In this document: piece after piece, positions 1-9,051 of the stretch
How positions within the stretch are numbered: position 1 is the first letter of the stretch
Layout: every line of letters begins with the position of its first letter
DNA from: Nocardioides daedukensis
GTDB taxonomy: Bacteria > Actinomycetota > Actinomycetes > Propionibacteriales > Nocardioidaceae
Direction: 5' to 3'
Length of the DNA: 64,000 nucleotides
Assembly (NCBI RefSeq): GCF_013408415.1
Contig: NZ_JACCAA010000001.1
Coordinates: 1,426,001-1,490,000 of the forward strand
Translations under genes and position numbers: made by a program
Notes under the pieces: generated by a model
Told to the model about the DNA's origin: nothing
Databases searched by the model: none
Seen by the model: only the letters and a program-made list of their open reading frames with translations

Positions 1-294
1 GAGGCGGCGCGGGCGATGGGCGCCTCGCGCACCCGGGTGGTCTTCACCGTGCTGCTCCCCGAGGCGCTCGGGCCGCTGATCCTCGGCTACACGTTCGCCC
101 TGGTGGCGCTGGTCGACATGTCCGCGATCGCGGGCGTCGTGGGCGGTGGCGGCCTCGGGAACTTCGCGATCGTCTATGGCTATCGGCAGTTCGACCAGTG
201 GGTCACCTGGGCGGCGGTGCTGATGATCATCGTGATCGTGCAGTCGGTGCAGTTCCTCGGCAACGCCCTGGCCCGCAAGGTGCTCCGCCGCTGA
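1..294 (+). CDS. metI: Methionine ABC transporter permease MetI, C-terminal part (5' truncated)
   Basis: Reading frame 1 is open from the first base and ends in TGA at 292-294. It starts inside the EAA loop (EAARAMGAS), the cytoplasmic segment of ABC permeases that docks on the ATPase. Two hydrophobic segments follow, with the GGGGLGNFAIVYGY signature typical of MetI-type permeases, and a basic C-terminus. Family knowledge: MetI is the membrane subunit of the MetNIQ D/L-methionine importer. The N-terminal half and presumably metN lie outside the window. Confident at the family level; substrate inferred. Confidence 0.88.
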   Translation, partial: EAARAMGASRTRVVFTVLLPEALGPLILGYTFALVALVDMSAIAGVVGGGGLGNFAIVYGYRQFDQWVTWAAVLMIIVIVQSVQFLGNALARKVLRR

Positions 295-299
295 CCTGA

Positions 300-316
300 C
301 CCGCGGCCCACGCGGG
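300..316. terminator. GC hairpin between convergent metI and mazG
   Basis: CCCGCG and CGCGGG form a 6-bp stem around a 5-nt loop just after the metI stop. There is no T tract, so it is terminator-like only. It lies between convergent genes and could act in both directions. Confidence 0.4.
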
Positions 317-372
317 CTGCGGTGGATGGGACGTGCCGTGCGCGCTCGGGTGCGCGCCGGGTCGGCGATCGC

Positions 373-1023
373 TCAACCGAGACGGCGTACCACGGTGCGC
401 AGGGCCCGCTCCGGGTCCACTCCCGCGCGACGGGCGTCCTCCACGACGCCGAGCAGTCGGCGCCCGATCTCGTCCTCTGCTCCGTCGCCTTGTGCGGACG
501 CTGACGAGGTGGCGGACTCCGCGGGGGTCCCGGCCCGCTCGAGGCGCTCGAGGACCTTGTAGGCCAGCAACAGCGCAGGCAGGGTCGGCGGGATCCCGTC
601 GAACACGGAGGTACGCCGCTTCTCCTCGGCCTTCATCTGCTGCCAGAGCTCGTCGATGGCGGCCGGATCCGTGGGGCGATCGCCGCCATCGGTGAAGATG
701 TGCGGGTTGCGGCGGATCATCTTCTCGCTCAGGCCCGCCACGACGTCGTCGATGGTGAACTCTCCCGCTTCGCGGGCGATCTCGGAGTGGAAGTAGACCT
801 GCAGCAGCAGGTCGCCGAGCTCCTCGCGCAGGTGCACCGGATCACCGGAGTCGATCGCCTCCAGGGTCTCGTGGGCCTCCTCGAGCAGGAACCGGGCCAG
901 CGACCCGTGGGTCTGCCCCGCCTTCCAGGCGCACTCGGCTCGCATCCGCGCCATCAGCGCGATGAACTCGACCAGCGGCTCACCGTCGGCCACCGGAAGG
1001 GACCGGCGCGACTGCTCAGGCAT
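373..1023 (-). CDS. mazG: MazG-family nucleoside triphosphate pyrophosphohydrolase
   Basis: 216 aa. MazG hydrolyses (d)NTPs to NMP and pyrophosphate and cleans the nucleotide pool. Visible signatures are CAWKAGQTHGSL (about 31-42) and the metal-binding helices EEAHE (48-52) and EELGD (67-71), followed by NPHIFTD. The ATG at 1023 overlaps the stop of the upstream lipoprotein gene by 8 nt (ATGCCTGA), implying translational coupling. The C-terminal tail after residue 170 is a variable, Ala/Ser-rich extension. It is the last gene of a minus-strand run mfd, lipoprotein, mazG, an order common in actinobacteria. Function known from the family; sequence match is clear. Confidence 0.9.
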   Translation of the reverse strand: MPEQSRRSLPVADGEPLVEFIALMARMRAECAWKAGQTHGSLARFLLEEAHETLEAIDSGDPVHLREELGDLLLQVYFHSEIAREAGEFTIDDVVAGLSEKMIRRNPHIFTDGGDRPTDPAAIDELWQQMKAEEKRRTSVFDGIPPTLPALLLAYKVLERLERAGTPAESATSSASAQGDGAEDEIGRRLLGVVEDARRAGVDPERALRTVVRRLG

Positions 1024-1681
1024 CCGGCGTGGTGCCGCACTTCTGGGACTCGGGCAGGGAGGCCACGTAGGCGTCGTACTCCTGCTGGCTCTCGGCCGAG
1101 ACCGCTGCTCGGGCCAGGTCGCTGACCGGCACCGACAGCTCGTTGGCCGTGGTGACCATGCCCTGTTCGTCGAGGGCCGGGAACCGCGGATCGCGTTGCA
1201 CGTCGACCTCGGCCGCCCACTTCTTGTAGTCCTCGCCGCCGAGTCCCTGGACGATCTCGATGTAGCTCGACTTCGAGGCCATGTCCTCGAAGATCGGGCG
1301 CAGCGTCGACGGAACCTGCTCGAGCTGGGCCTCCATCCCCGATCGGGCCTCCTTGACCTGTGCGAGCAGGGTGGGGTCGTTCGCGGCGTCGATGTGCTCG
1401 ACATATTGCTCGGCGAGCTGGTGGTCGACGTAGGCCTGGACGTAGGAGCTGCGCACCGAGGCCATCGGCACGGCCCCCTCGAGCTGGCCGGTCTCGACGC
1501 CGAACCGGCACAGCTGCTCGGACTTGTCGTCGACGGTGCTGATCGAGATGGACGAGTCCCCCACCGCCGCGGCCGTTCCCGGGTGCAGCTCGGGTCCGAG
1601 GTCGCCCCCGCACGCCGTCAGCCCGAACAGGGTCACGGCGCTCACGGCGGTGACGCTGGCAAGACGCCGCTGGATCCTCAC
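1016..1681 (-). CDS. SurA N-terminal-like lipoprotein
   Basis: 221 aa. A GTG start at 1681 is chosen because GAGGAG sits 7 nt upstream; an ATG 39 bp earlier has no comparable ribosome site. The N-terminus is a lipoprotein signal with lipobox GLTAC (Cys24), so the product is exported and lipid-anchored. The body is helical and resembles the SurA_N/PPIase-associated chaperone fold; no parvulin isomerase domain is visible. It lies between mfd and mazG and overlaps mazG. A role in envelope protein folding is inferred from the family only. Confidence 0.75.
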   Translation of the reverse strand: MRIQRRLASVTAVSAVTLFGLTACGGDLGPELHPGTAAAVGDSSISISTVDDKSEQLCRFGVETGQLEGAVPMASVRSSYVQAYVDHQLAEQYVEHIDAANDPTLLAQVKEARSGMEAQLEQVPSTLRPIFEDMASKSSYIEIVQGLGGEDYKKWAAEVDVQRDPRFPALDEQGMVTTANELSVPVSDLARAAVSAESQQEYDAYVASLPESQKCGTTPDA

Positions 1682-1762
1682 GATGGTTCTCCTCGAGTCC
1701 GGTTGGTCAGCGTGCCCCATTCAAGCAGGCAGCGTGACCGTGCTCACGTCTGGCCCGTCGAC

Positions 1763-4700
1763 TCACTCGACCTTCTTGGCCGGCGGGTCCAGGACCGCAT
1801 CGATCACGTGCCTGGCCCAGGTCAGCAGCTCCTCGTCCCGGATGTGTCCGCCCGGCACCGTCGGGCGGGGCACCAGGACAGTGTCGGTGGCCGACTTGTA
1901 GAGGCTCTTCGGATAGATCATCCCGAGCCGGACCTGCCGCGACTCCGGCAGGGCCACCGGCGAGAACCTGATGTTCTTGCCGGCCAGGGTGACCTCGGCG
2001 ATCCCGGCCTGGCGGGCACGCGCACGGAAGCTGGCCACCTCGAGCAGGCTGGAGACGCTCTTGGGCGGATTGCCGTAGCGATCCAGCATCTCCTCGCGGA
2101 TCCGCGCCACGTCCTCGTCCGAGCGGACCTCGGAGAGGGCCTTGTACATCTCGAGGCGCAACCGCTCCGAGGGGATGTAGTCGTGTGGCAGGTGCGCGTC
2201 GATGGGCACCTCGATGCGAACCTCTGCCAGCTCCGGCTCGGCATCGCCACGGAACTCAGTGACGGCCTCCCCGACCAGGCGCACATAGAGGTCGAAGCCG
2301 ACGTCGGCGATGTGCCCGGACTGCTCGCCACCGAGCAGGTTGCCGGCGCCGCGGATCTCGAGGTCCTTCATCGCGATCGCCATGCCCCCGCCGAGATCGG
2401 AGTGCTGGGCCAGGGTGGCCAGCCGCTCGTGCGCGGTCTCGGTGAGCGGCTTCTCGGTGGGATAGAGGAAGTAGGCATAGGCGCGCTCGCGTGAGCGGCC
2501 CACGCGGCCCCGCAGCTGGTGCAGCTGGGAGAGCCCGAGCGTGTCCGAGCGCTCGATGATCATCGTGTTGGCGTTGGAGACGTCGAGCCCCGACTCCACC
2601 AGCGTGGTGCAGACGAGCACGTCGAAGCGCTTCTCCCAGAAGTCGAGCATCACCTGCTCCAGCTGGCGCTCGTTCATCTGTCCGTGCGCGGTGGCGACAC
2701 GGGCCTCGGGGACGAGCTCGGTCAGCTTCTGCGCGGCCTTCTCGATCGACTGGACTCGGTTGTGGATGTAGAAGACCTGGCCCTCGCGCAGCAGCTCGCG
2801 CCGGATCGCGGCCACGACCTGTCGGTCCTCGTAGCCACCGACATAGGTCAGCACCGGGTGCCGTTCCTCGGGCGGGGTGGCGATCGTCGACATCTCCCGG
2901 ATGCCGGTGATCGCCATCTCCAGGGTGCGTGGGATCGGCGTCGCGGACATCGCCAGGACGTCGACGCTGGTCCGCAGCTGCTTCATCTTCTCCTTGTGCT
3001 CGACCCCGAAGCGCTGCTCCTCGTCGACGATGATCAGCCCGAGGTCCTTGAACCGGATGTCGGAGTTGAGCAGTCGGTGGGTGCCGATGACGATGTCGAT
3101 GCTGCCGTCGGCCAGGCCCTCCAGGACGGCCTTGGCCTCCTTGTCGGTCTGGAACCGCGAGAGCGGCTTGAGGTTGACCGGGAACCCACTCATCCGCTCC
3201 TCGAAGGTGGACAGGTGCTGGGTGACCAGGAGCGTGGTGGGGACGAGGACGGCGACCTGCTTGCCGTCCTGGACCGCCTTGAAGGCCGCACGCACCGCGA
3301 TCTCGGTCTTGCCGTAGCCGACGTCACCGCAGACCAGCCGGTCCATCGGGACCTGCTGCATCATGTCGGACTTCACCTCGTCGACGGTGCTGAGCTGGTC
3401 GGCGGTCTCCTGGAACGGGAACGCGTCCTCGAGCTCGCGCTGCCACGGGGTGTCGGGTCCGAAGGCGTAGCCCTTGGTGGCCTGGCGGGCGGCGTACAGC
3501 TTGATCAGCTCGGCTGCGATCTGCCGGACCGCCTTGCGTGCCTTGCTCTTGCGCTTGGTCCAGTCCGCGCCGCCGAGCCGGTCCAGGCTCGGCGCCTCGC
3601 CGCCGACGTAGCGGGTGACCTGGTCCAGCGCGTCGGCCGGCACGTAGAGTCTGTCGCCGGCGGCGCGCTGTCCGGACTTGGGCTTGGAGGCGCCATATTC
3701 GAGCACGAGGTATTCGCGGGTCGCGCCCTGCACCTCGCGCTGCTTCATCTCGACATAGCGGCCCACCCCGTGCTGCTCGTGCACCACGTAGTCGCCCGGC
3801 TTCAGCTCGAGTGGGTCGATCTGCTTCTTGCGGCGCGCGGGCAGCTTGCGCATGTCGCGCGTCGAGGACTTCTGGCCGGAGATGTCCTCGCCGGTGAGAA
3901 CTGCGAAGTCGGGGCCGACCAGGCCCTGGATCAGCTGGGCGTGGACGACGGTCACGACGCCCGGGTCGGTGACGGTGCCGTCCTCGACCAGGCGGGCGGC
4001 GATCTCGTTCTCACCGAGGACCTCGACGGTGCGCTCGGCCGGGCCGAGACCCTCGCGGACCACGAAGACGCGCTTGCCCCGGTCCAGCCAGTCCTTCACG
4101 TCGCGCACCGCTGCCGCGACGTCGCCGCGATAGGCCTCGGCCGGGTTCACCTCGACCGTGCGTACGTCGGGGGCGTCCGGGTCGATGTTCCCGGGCACGG
4201 CCTCACCGGAGTCGTCGAGCCCGAACGGGCTGATCGACCACCAGGCCAGGCCGCGGCCGATGGTGTGCTCGCGCACCTCGCCGAGCGACTTGTAGGACGC
4301 CGCCCCGAGGTCGATCGGCGCCACGCCGCCGCTTGCCGCGGCCGCCCAGGAGGCGCCGAGGAACTCCTCGGACGTCGCGACCAGGTCGTGGGCCCGGGCC
4401 CGGACCCGCTCGGGGTCCAGGACGAGCACGCTGGTGTTGTCGGGCAGCAGGTCGACCAGGAGCTCCATCTCGTCGACCAGCACCGGGGCCAGCGACTCCA
4501 TGCCCTCGACTGCGATCCCGTTGGCGATTTTCTCGGTCAGCTCCTTGAGCTGCGGGTGCGCCTCACCGAGCTCGGCCGCGCGTCGGCGTACGTCCTCGGT
4601 CATCAGGAGCTCGCGACACGGCGGCGCCCAGAGCCTCTCGTGGGGCTCGAGCGTGCGCTGGTCGGCGACGGAGAAGCTGCGGATCTCCTCGACGTCGTCG

Positions 4701-5317
4701 CCCCAGAACTCGATCCGGAGCGGATGCTCCTCGGTCGGCGGGAAGATGTCGACGATGCCACCGCGGACGGCATATTCGCCGCGCCGCTCGACCAGGTCGA
4801 CACGGGAGTAGGCGGCGTCGCTGAGTCGTCTGGCGATGTCGTCGATCTCGACGGTGTCGCCCTTGCGGACCTCCACCGGCGCGAGGTCCCCGAGGCCCTT
4901 GACCTGCGGCTGGAGCACGCTGCGCACCGGCGCCACGACGACCTGGATCTCACCCTCGGCGGGGTGCGTGATCCGACGGAGCACGGCGAGCCGCTGGCCG
5001 ATGGTGTCGCTGCGCGGGCTGAGCCGCTCGTGCGGGAGGGTCTCCCAGCTGGGGAAGTAGGCCACCTTGTCGGCGTCGACCAGCTCGTTGAGCGAGGCGA
5101 CCAGGTCCTCGGCCTCGCGCTGAGTCGCGGTGACGGCCAGGACCGACCGGCCCTCGCGGACCAGCCCGGCCACCATGAACGGCCGGATGCCGGCGGGCCC
5201 GGTCAGGTCGAGGGCATTGACGCTGCGGGCATCTGCCAGTGCGCCGGAGAGCGCCTTGTTCGCGAGGACGACATCGGCCAAGCCTTGGAGACGCACGGTG
5301 GAACCTTCCGACAACAC
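1763..5317 (-). CDS. mfd: Transcription-repair coupling factor Mfd
   Basis: 1184 aa from GTG 5317. Mfd is the SF2 translocase that removes stalled RNA polymerase and recruits UvrA. Order visible: UvrB-like N-terminal domain 1, RNA-polymerase interaction domain (KPGDYVVHEQHGVGRY), translocase with Walker A GDVGYGKTE, DEEQRFG (motif II), SATPIPRT (motif III) and QLRGRVGR (motif VI), then the TRCF C-terminal domain. Length is normal. A second GTG at 5296 follows GGAAGG and is an equally plausible start, giving a product seven residues shorter. A TAGGAT -10 box overlaps the stop codon of the upstream LysR gene. Confidence 0.96.
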   Translation of the reverse strand: MLSEGSTVRLQGLADVVLANKALSGALADARSVNALDLTGPAGIRPFMVAGLVREGRSVLAVTATQREAEDLVASLNELVDADKVAYFPSWETLPHERLSPRSDTIGQRLAVLRRITHPAEGEIQVVVAPVRSVLQPQVKGLGDLAPVEVRKGDTVEIDDIARRLSDAAYSRVDLVERRGEYAVRGGIVDIFPPTEEHPLRIEFWGDDVEEIRSFSVADQRTLEPHERLWAPPCRELLMTEDVRRRAAELGEAHPQLKELTEKIANGIAVEGMESLAPVLVDEMELLVDLLPDNTSVLVLDPERVRARAHDLVATSEEFLGASWAAAASGGVAPIDLGAASYKSLGEVREHTIGRGLAWWSISPFGLDDSGEAVPGNIDPDAPDVRTVEVNPAEAYRGDVAAAVRDVKDWLDRGKRVFVVREGLGPAERTVEVLGENEIAARLVEDGTVTDPGVVTVVHAQLIQGLVGPDFAVLTGEDISGQKSSTRDMRKLPARRKKQIDPLELKPGDYVVHEQHGVGRYVEMKQREVQGATREYLVLEYGASKPKSGQRAAGDRLYVPADALDQVTRYVGGEAPSLDRLGGADWTKRKSKARKAVRQIAAELIKLYAARQATKGYAFGPDTPWQRELEDAFPFQETADQLSTVDEVKSDMMQQVPMDRLVCGDVGYGKTEIAVRAAFKAVQDGKQVAVLVPTTLLVTQHLSTFEERMSGFPVNLKPLSRFQTDKEAKAVLEGLADGSIDIVIGTHRLLNSDIRFKDLGLIIVDEEQRFGVEHKEKMKQLRTSVDVLAMSATPIPRTLEMAITGIREMSTIATPPEERHPVLTYVGGYEDRQVVAAIRRELLREGQVFYIHNRVQSIEKAAQKLTELVPEARVATAHGQMNERQLEQVMLDFWEKRFDVLVCTTLVESGLDVSNANTMIIERSDTLGLSQLHQLRGRVGRSRERAYAYFLYPTEKPLTETAHERLATLAQHSDLGGGMAIAMKDLEIRGAGNLLGGEQSGHIADVGFDLYVRLVGEAVTEFRGDAEPELAEVRIEVPIDAHLPHDYIPSERLRLEMYKALSEVRSDEDVARIREEMLDRYGNPPKSVSSLLEVASFRARARQAGIAEVTLAGKNIRFSPVALPESRQVRLGMIYPKSLYKSATDTVLVPRPTVPGGHIRDEELLTWARHVIDAVLDPPAKKVE

Positions 5318-5357
5318 GGCAGCCCCCGGTCAGGCTGACAGGGGGTGGACGCAGGCC

Positions 5358-5363
5358 ATCCTA
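5358..5363 (-). promoter_or_regulatory. Candidate -10 box of mfd
   Basis: TAGGAT on the minus strand, about 40 nt before the mfd start; its TAG is also the stop codon of the LysR gene. No convincing -35 is visible. Confidence 0.4.
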
Positions 5364-6254
5364 CGTCGCTGCTGGGACAGCCTCTTCGAGCGCGCCGACG
5401 ACCGTCTGCACGGCCAACCGCTCGGCGCGGTCGGGGCGCATCACCGCGAAGATGTGCCGCGCGGTGGAGATCCCGCGCAATGGCCGCAGGACGACATCCT
5501 TGCCCTGGGGTGAGGTGAACCGGGGCAGGATCGCGACCTTGTCGCTGGCCACGACGAGCGCCTCGATCAGCCTGTTGTCGCGCATCCGCTGCACCACCCG
5601 GACCTGCTGTCCCGTTGCCTCCTCTACGGCGAGGCGGACCACGTCGAAGGGGAAGCCGATCGGCACGCCGATCCACTCCTGGTCCACCAGGTCCTCGGGA
5701 CGTACGTCGTCGCGCGCGGCGAGCGCGTGGTTGGCGGCCATCGCCACGTCGAGGGGCTCACGGACCAGCTCGACGGTGACCAGGCCCTCGGTGCCGGCGG
5801 GTGCGTGCGAGGTGAGGCTGTGGGCGATCACGATGTCGTGCTCGGTGACCAGGTCGGCAAAGGCCCGCTCGGCGACGTCCACGTCGGTGAAGACCAGGTC
5901 GATCCCGGTCTCGTCGAGCGCACCGAGGGCCTTCGGGAGCAGGTAGGTCGCGGCACTGGGCAGGCCGGCGACCGAGACGGTGCCGGAGGGTTGGCCGCGG
6001 AAGGCGTCCCACCGGGCCTGCACCTGGGCCACCACCCGTGCGACGTCGTGTCCGCACTGGGCCAGCAGTTCCCCGGCCGGCGTGAGCCGGAGTCCGCGCC
6101 CGGCCGGCTCGACGAGCTGAGTCCCGAATTCGCGCTGCGCGGTGCGCAACTGCTGACTCACCGCAGACGGGGTGCGGTGGGTGGCCCGGGCCACCGCGGT
6201 GACGCTGCCACGCACCGAGAGATCACGGAGCAGCTCGAGGTGCCGAACATCCAT
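5361..6254 (-). CDS. LysR-family transcriptional regulator
   Basis: 297 aa. The first 60 residues form the winged helix-turn-helix (LELLRDLSVRGSVTAVARA, then TPSAVSQQLRTAQ); the rest is a periplasmic-binding-protein-like effector domain (LysR_substrate), with full normal length. ATG 6254 is preceded by TAGGCT six nt upstream, suggesting a leaderless transcript. It is divergent from the EamA transporter 63 bp away, the usual arrangement in which a LysR regulator controls its neighbour. The effector cannot be told from sequence. Confidence 0.92.
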   Translation of the reverse strand: MDVRHLELLRDLSVRGSVTAVARATHRTPSAVSQQLRTAQREFGTQLVEPAGRGLRLTPAGELLAQCGHDVARVVAQVQARWDAFRGQPSGTVSVAGLPSAATYLLPKALGALDETGIDLVFTDVDVAERAFADLVTEHDIVIAHSLTSHAPAGTEGLVTVELVREPLDVAMAANHALAARDDVRPEDLVDQEWIGVPIGFPFDVVRLAVEEATGQQVRVVQRMRDNRLIEALVVASDKVAILPRFTSPQGKDVVLRPLRGISTARHIFAVMRPDRAERLAVQTVVGALEEAVPAAT

Positions 6255-6260
6255 GCAGGC

Positions 6261-6266
6261 AGCCTA
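6261..6266 (-). promoter_or_regulatory. Leaderless -10 box of the LysR gene
   Basis: TAGGCT ends 6 nt before ATG 6254, so the predicted +1 falls on the start codon. Confidence 0.5.
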
Positions 6267-6317
6267 CAGAGTTCTTGAAGGACTATTCGCTTGTTCTTCA
6301 CTGGCGACCCGGGAACC

Positions 6318-7274
6318 ATGGTCGGCGTGCCCGTCAACCACCGTCTGCTCGCCTGCTCCGTCGCCGTCATGTGGGGGCTCAACTTCATCGCCATCCATGC
6401 ATCGCTGGAGCACTTCCCGCCGCTGTTCCTGGCGGCGCTGCGATTCGCCTTGATCGCCGTGCCCACCGTGCTCCTGGTGCCCAGGCCGGCCGTGGAGCTG
6501 CGCTGGCTGATCGGCTATGGCCTCGGCTTCGGGACCCTGCAGTTCCTCTTCCTCTATTGGGGAATGGCCGCCGGCATGCCGGCTGGACTCGCCTCCCTGG
6601 TCCTCCAGGCATCGGCCCCGTTCACCGTGCTGCTGGGGGCCACCGTGGCGCGCGACCGGGTCAGCGGAAGTCGGGTGCTGGGGATCCTGGTGGCCGTCGC
6701 CGGCCTGGCCGTGGTCGGCTGGCAGCGCACCGAGGCCGCCTCGGTGCTGCCCTTCCTGCTGGTGCTGGCTGGCGCGTTCGGCTGGGCGATCGGCAACATC
6801 TGCAACGCCCGGGCCAAGGCGCCGGACCCGTTGGTCTTCACGCTCTGGATGTCCGTGGTGCCGGTGGCGCCGATGCTGGTCCTGGCCCTGGTCTTCGAGG
6901 GACCGGGCCGGATCACCGAGTCGATGACCACCCTGGACCAGCCCGGGGCGACACCCGCCCTGCTGGGCCTGGCCTACACGGTGCTGATCGGGACGATCGC
7001 CGGCTCGGGCGTCTGGTCCTGGCTGATGAGCCGTCACCCGGCCGGTGTCGTGGCGCCGTTCTCGATGCTGGTGCCGGTCGTCGGCATGAGCGCCGCCTGG
7101 CTCATGCTCGGCGAGACCACGAGCCCCGGCGAGCTCGCCGGGGCCGTGCTGGTGGTGAGCGGAGTCCTCCTGGGCAGTCGGCTGCCGACGACCCGGGCGG
7201 AGACCCCGCCCGCGGAAGTCAGCGAGCCACGATCACCGAGGAGCCGTGACCGAAGAGTCCCTGGTTTGCGGTGA
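6318..7274 (+). CDS. EamA/DMT-family transporter
   Basis: 318 aa integral membrane protein with about ten transmembrane segments in two EamA repeats (first begins NHRLLACSVAVMWGLNF; second ends MLGETTSPGELAGAVLVVSG). DMT proteins usually export small metabolites or amino acids. ATG 6318, with GGGAA just before it, is preferred; a TTG at 6291 would add nine residues. The last 56 bp overlap the 3' end of the convergent thiolase gene. Probably regulated by the divergent LysR protein; substrate unknown. Confidence 0.88.
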   Translation: MVGVPVNHRLLACSVAVMWGLNFIAIHASLEHFPPLFLAALRFALIAVPTVLLVPRPAVELRWLIGYGLGFGTLQFLFLYWGMAAGMPAGLASLVLQASAPFTVLLGATVARDRVSGSRVLGILVAVAGLAVVGWQRTEAASVLPFLLVLAGAFGWAIGNICNARAKAPDPLVFTLWMSVVPVAPMLVLALVFEGPGRITESMTTLDQPGATPALLGLAYTVLIGTIAGSGVWSWLMSRHPAGVVAPFSMLVPVVGMSAAWLMLGETTSPGELAGAVLVVSGVLLGSRLPTTRAETPPAEVSEPRSPRSRDRRVPGLR

Positions 7275-8409
7275 TCCCGACGCGCGCGCCCTCCACCTGC
7301 CGACCCTCTGCCTGGCCACGCAGCTGCCAGGTGAGCTCGCAGACCTGTGCCAGCGCCTGAGCGGGGACGGCCTCGCCGAAGCAGGCCAGCCCACCGGACG
7401 GGTTGACCGGGATCCGGCCACCGATGGTGGTGTCGCCGGCACGCAGCAGGGCTTCCGCCTCGCCGCGCTTGGCCAGGCCGAGGTCCTCGATCCAGTCCAG
7501 CTCGAGCGCGGTGGAGAGGTCATAGACCTCGGCCACGTCCACGTCGTCGGGGCCGATACCGGCTTCCTCGTAGGCAGCGTCGGCGAGCGACTCCTTGAAG
7601 GTCCGCTCGCCCGCGCCGACCACGTTGGTGGCCTCGGTCGAGAAGAGCGGCATGTCGATGACGGTCTGCGGGAACGTCGGGGTGACCGTCGAGATCGCCT
7701 TGATCCGCACCGGGTCGGTGAGGCCGTGCTTCGCGGCGTACTCCTCGGAGACCAGGACCACTGCCGCTCCCCCGTCGGAGGTGGCACAGATGTCGAGCAG
7801 GTGCAGCGGGTCGGAGACGATCGCGGAGTTCACCACGTCCTCGACGCTGACCTCCTTGCGATAGCGCGCGTTCGGGTTGGCCAGGCCGTGGCGGGAGTTC
7901 TTCGCCTTGACCGCGGCGAAGTCCTCGCTGGTGGCCCCGTAGAGGTCCATCCGGCGGCGGGCGTAGAGCCCGAAGTAGCCGGGGTTGGTCATCCCCATCA
8001 GCCGGAAGCGCAGCCAGTCCGGGTCGTCCCAGCGCTCACCGGCGTTGGGAGCCAGGAAGCCCTTGGGGGTGGTGTCGGCGCCGACCACGAGGGCGACGTC
8101 GCACTGGCCGGCGAGGATGCGGGAGCGAGCGGTGTCGAGGGCCTGCGAACCGGTCGCGCAGGCGGCGTACGACGTGGCAATGCGGGCCCCGTTCCAACCC
8201 AGCGCCTGGGCGAACGTGGAGCCGGCGACATAGCCGGCGTACCCGTTGCGAACGGTCTCGCCGCCGACCACCAGGCCGACGTCGCGCCAGTCGATCCCGG
8301 CGTCTGCGAGCGCGGTGCGGGCCGCGGCGACGCCGTACTTCACGAACGAGTGACCCCACTTGCCCCAGGGGTGCATGCCGACTCCGGCAACGACGACGTC
8401 CTTGGTCAC
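7219..8409 (-). CDS. Thiolase-fold lipid-transfer-type protein
   Basis: 396 aa. Start GTG 8409 forms a GTGA overlap with the stop of the upstream DUF35 gene. The thiolase fold is clear: nucleophile region AACATGSQALDTA, and NPSGGLACFGEAVPAQA near the C-terminus in place of the classical HGHPxGATG, as in SCP-x/Ltp-type thiolases and retro-aldolases. Family knowledge: such proteins work with a DUF35 partner on CoA-bound acyl or steroid side chains (as Ltp2 with ChsH2). Substrate here is inferred from the partner and the upstream KstR-like site. Confidence 0.88.
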   Translation of the reverse strand: MTKDVVVAGVGMHPWGKWGHSFVKYGVAAARTALADAGIDWRDVGLVVGGETVRNGYAGYVAGSTFAQALGWNGARIATSYAACATGSQALDTARSRILAGQCDVALVVGADTTPKGFLAPNAGERWDDPDWLRFRLMGMTNPGYFGLYARRRMDLYGATSEDFAAVKAKNSRHGLANPNARYRKEVSVEDVVNSAIVSDPLHLLDICATSDGGAAVVLVSEEYAAKHGLTDPVRIKAISTVTPTFPQTVIDMPLFSTEATNVVGAGERTFKESLADAAYEEAGIGPDDVDVAEVYDLSTALELDWIEDLGLAKRGEAEALLRAGDTTIGGRIPVNPSGGLACFGEAVPAQALAQVCELTWQLRGQAEGRQVEGARVGITANQGLFGHGSSVIVAR

Positions 8410-8858
8410 TTGACCGACTCCTGCTCTGCTTCGTTGTCCGATCGGGTCGGCAGCCACTTCCACATCGTCTTCTCGCCGTCCTCGTCGGTCCAGGCGGTCT
8501 CCACGACCAGCTCGACCGGCGAGCCGACCTTGACGTCGTTCACGCCGAAGCCGTTGGCCAACTGGCCCAGGATGACCAGGCCCTCGGGGAGCTCGACCGC
8601 GGCAAGCGCGAACGGGACGTAGGGGTCCGCGGCGGGGATGTATGGGGCCGGCGGCTGGTACTGGGCGTCGGTGTAGGACCACACCGTGCCGCGGCGGGAG
8701 AGCTCGCGGGTCTCGAAGGACTCCCCCGAGCAGGCCGGGTTCTTGCAGAACTCACGCTCGGCGGGGAATGCGAGGTTGCCGCACTCCGTGCACGCCGACG
8801 CCAACAGCGCCGGCTCCGGGCCGGTGGTGAACCAGCCTTCGATGGCAGGTGTGCTCAT
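8406..8858 (-). CDS. Zn-ribbon OB-fold (DUF35) thiolase partner
   Basis: 150 aa. ATG 8858 is chosen because GGGGAG lies just upstream; a TTG 27 bp earlier is unlikely. Rubredoxin-like zinc ribbon CTECGNLAFPAEREFCKNPAC (Cys pairs near residues 24-46) then an OB-fold (RRGTVWSYTDAQ to VELVVETAW). DUF35 proteins bind acyl-CoA and complex with thiolase-fold enzymes, which fits the overlapping downstream gene. First gene of the two-gene operon; its promoter region carries the palindrome at 8887-8904. Confidence 0.88.
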   Translation of the reverse strand: MSTPAIEGWFTTGPEPALLASACTECGNLAFPAEREFCKNPACSGESFETRELSRRGTVWSYTDAQYQPPAPYIPAADPYVPFALAAVELPEGLVILGQLANGFGVNDVKVGSPVELVVETAWTDEDGEKTMWKWLPTRSDNEAEQESVK

Positions 8859-8886
8859 CTCTCCCCTTCGGGCATGCGACGACAAA

Positions 8887-8904
8887 ACTAGAACAGGTTC
8901 CTAT
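8887..8904. promoter_or_regulatory. KstR-like palindromic operator
   Basis: ACTAGAACAGGTTCCTAT, with the perfect core GAAC-AG-GTTC, lies about 30 bp before the DUF35-thiolase operon. It resembles the TetR-type KstR operator (TNNAACNNGTTNNA) of cholesterol/lipid catabolism genes; the last base differs. GAAC-N2-GTTC spacing separates it from the LexA box (N4). Confidence 0.5.
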
Positions 8905-9038
8905 TGTGCCATCGATCCACGTTCGTTGCCCGCGACGGTCCCACCCACCGGGCCGATCCCTCGTTGATGCCGGCCCCTGGACCGAGACCTGCACAGAACC
9001 TTCACGAGTCATCCGCACATCCTGACCACTCGCACTCC

Positions 9039-9044
9039 TAGGCT
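9039..9044 (+). promoter_or_regulatory. Leaderless -10 box of the response regulator gene
   Basis: TAGGCT ends 7 nt before ATG 9052. No clear ribosome binding site exists, consistent with leaderless translation. Confidence 0.5.
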
Positions 9045-9051
9045 CGCTCAC

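Noticed and set aside
2519..5338. 939-codon open frame antisense to mfd
   Set aside because: GC-rich shadow frame; the Mfd reading has all helicase motifs and the antisense protein is low-complexity Leu/Gly/Asp.
8889..8902. LexA/SOS box
   Set aside because: GAAC and GTTC are 2 bp apart; the actinobacterial SOS box needs 4 bp.
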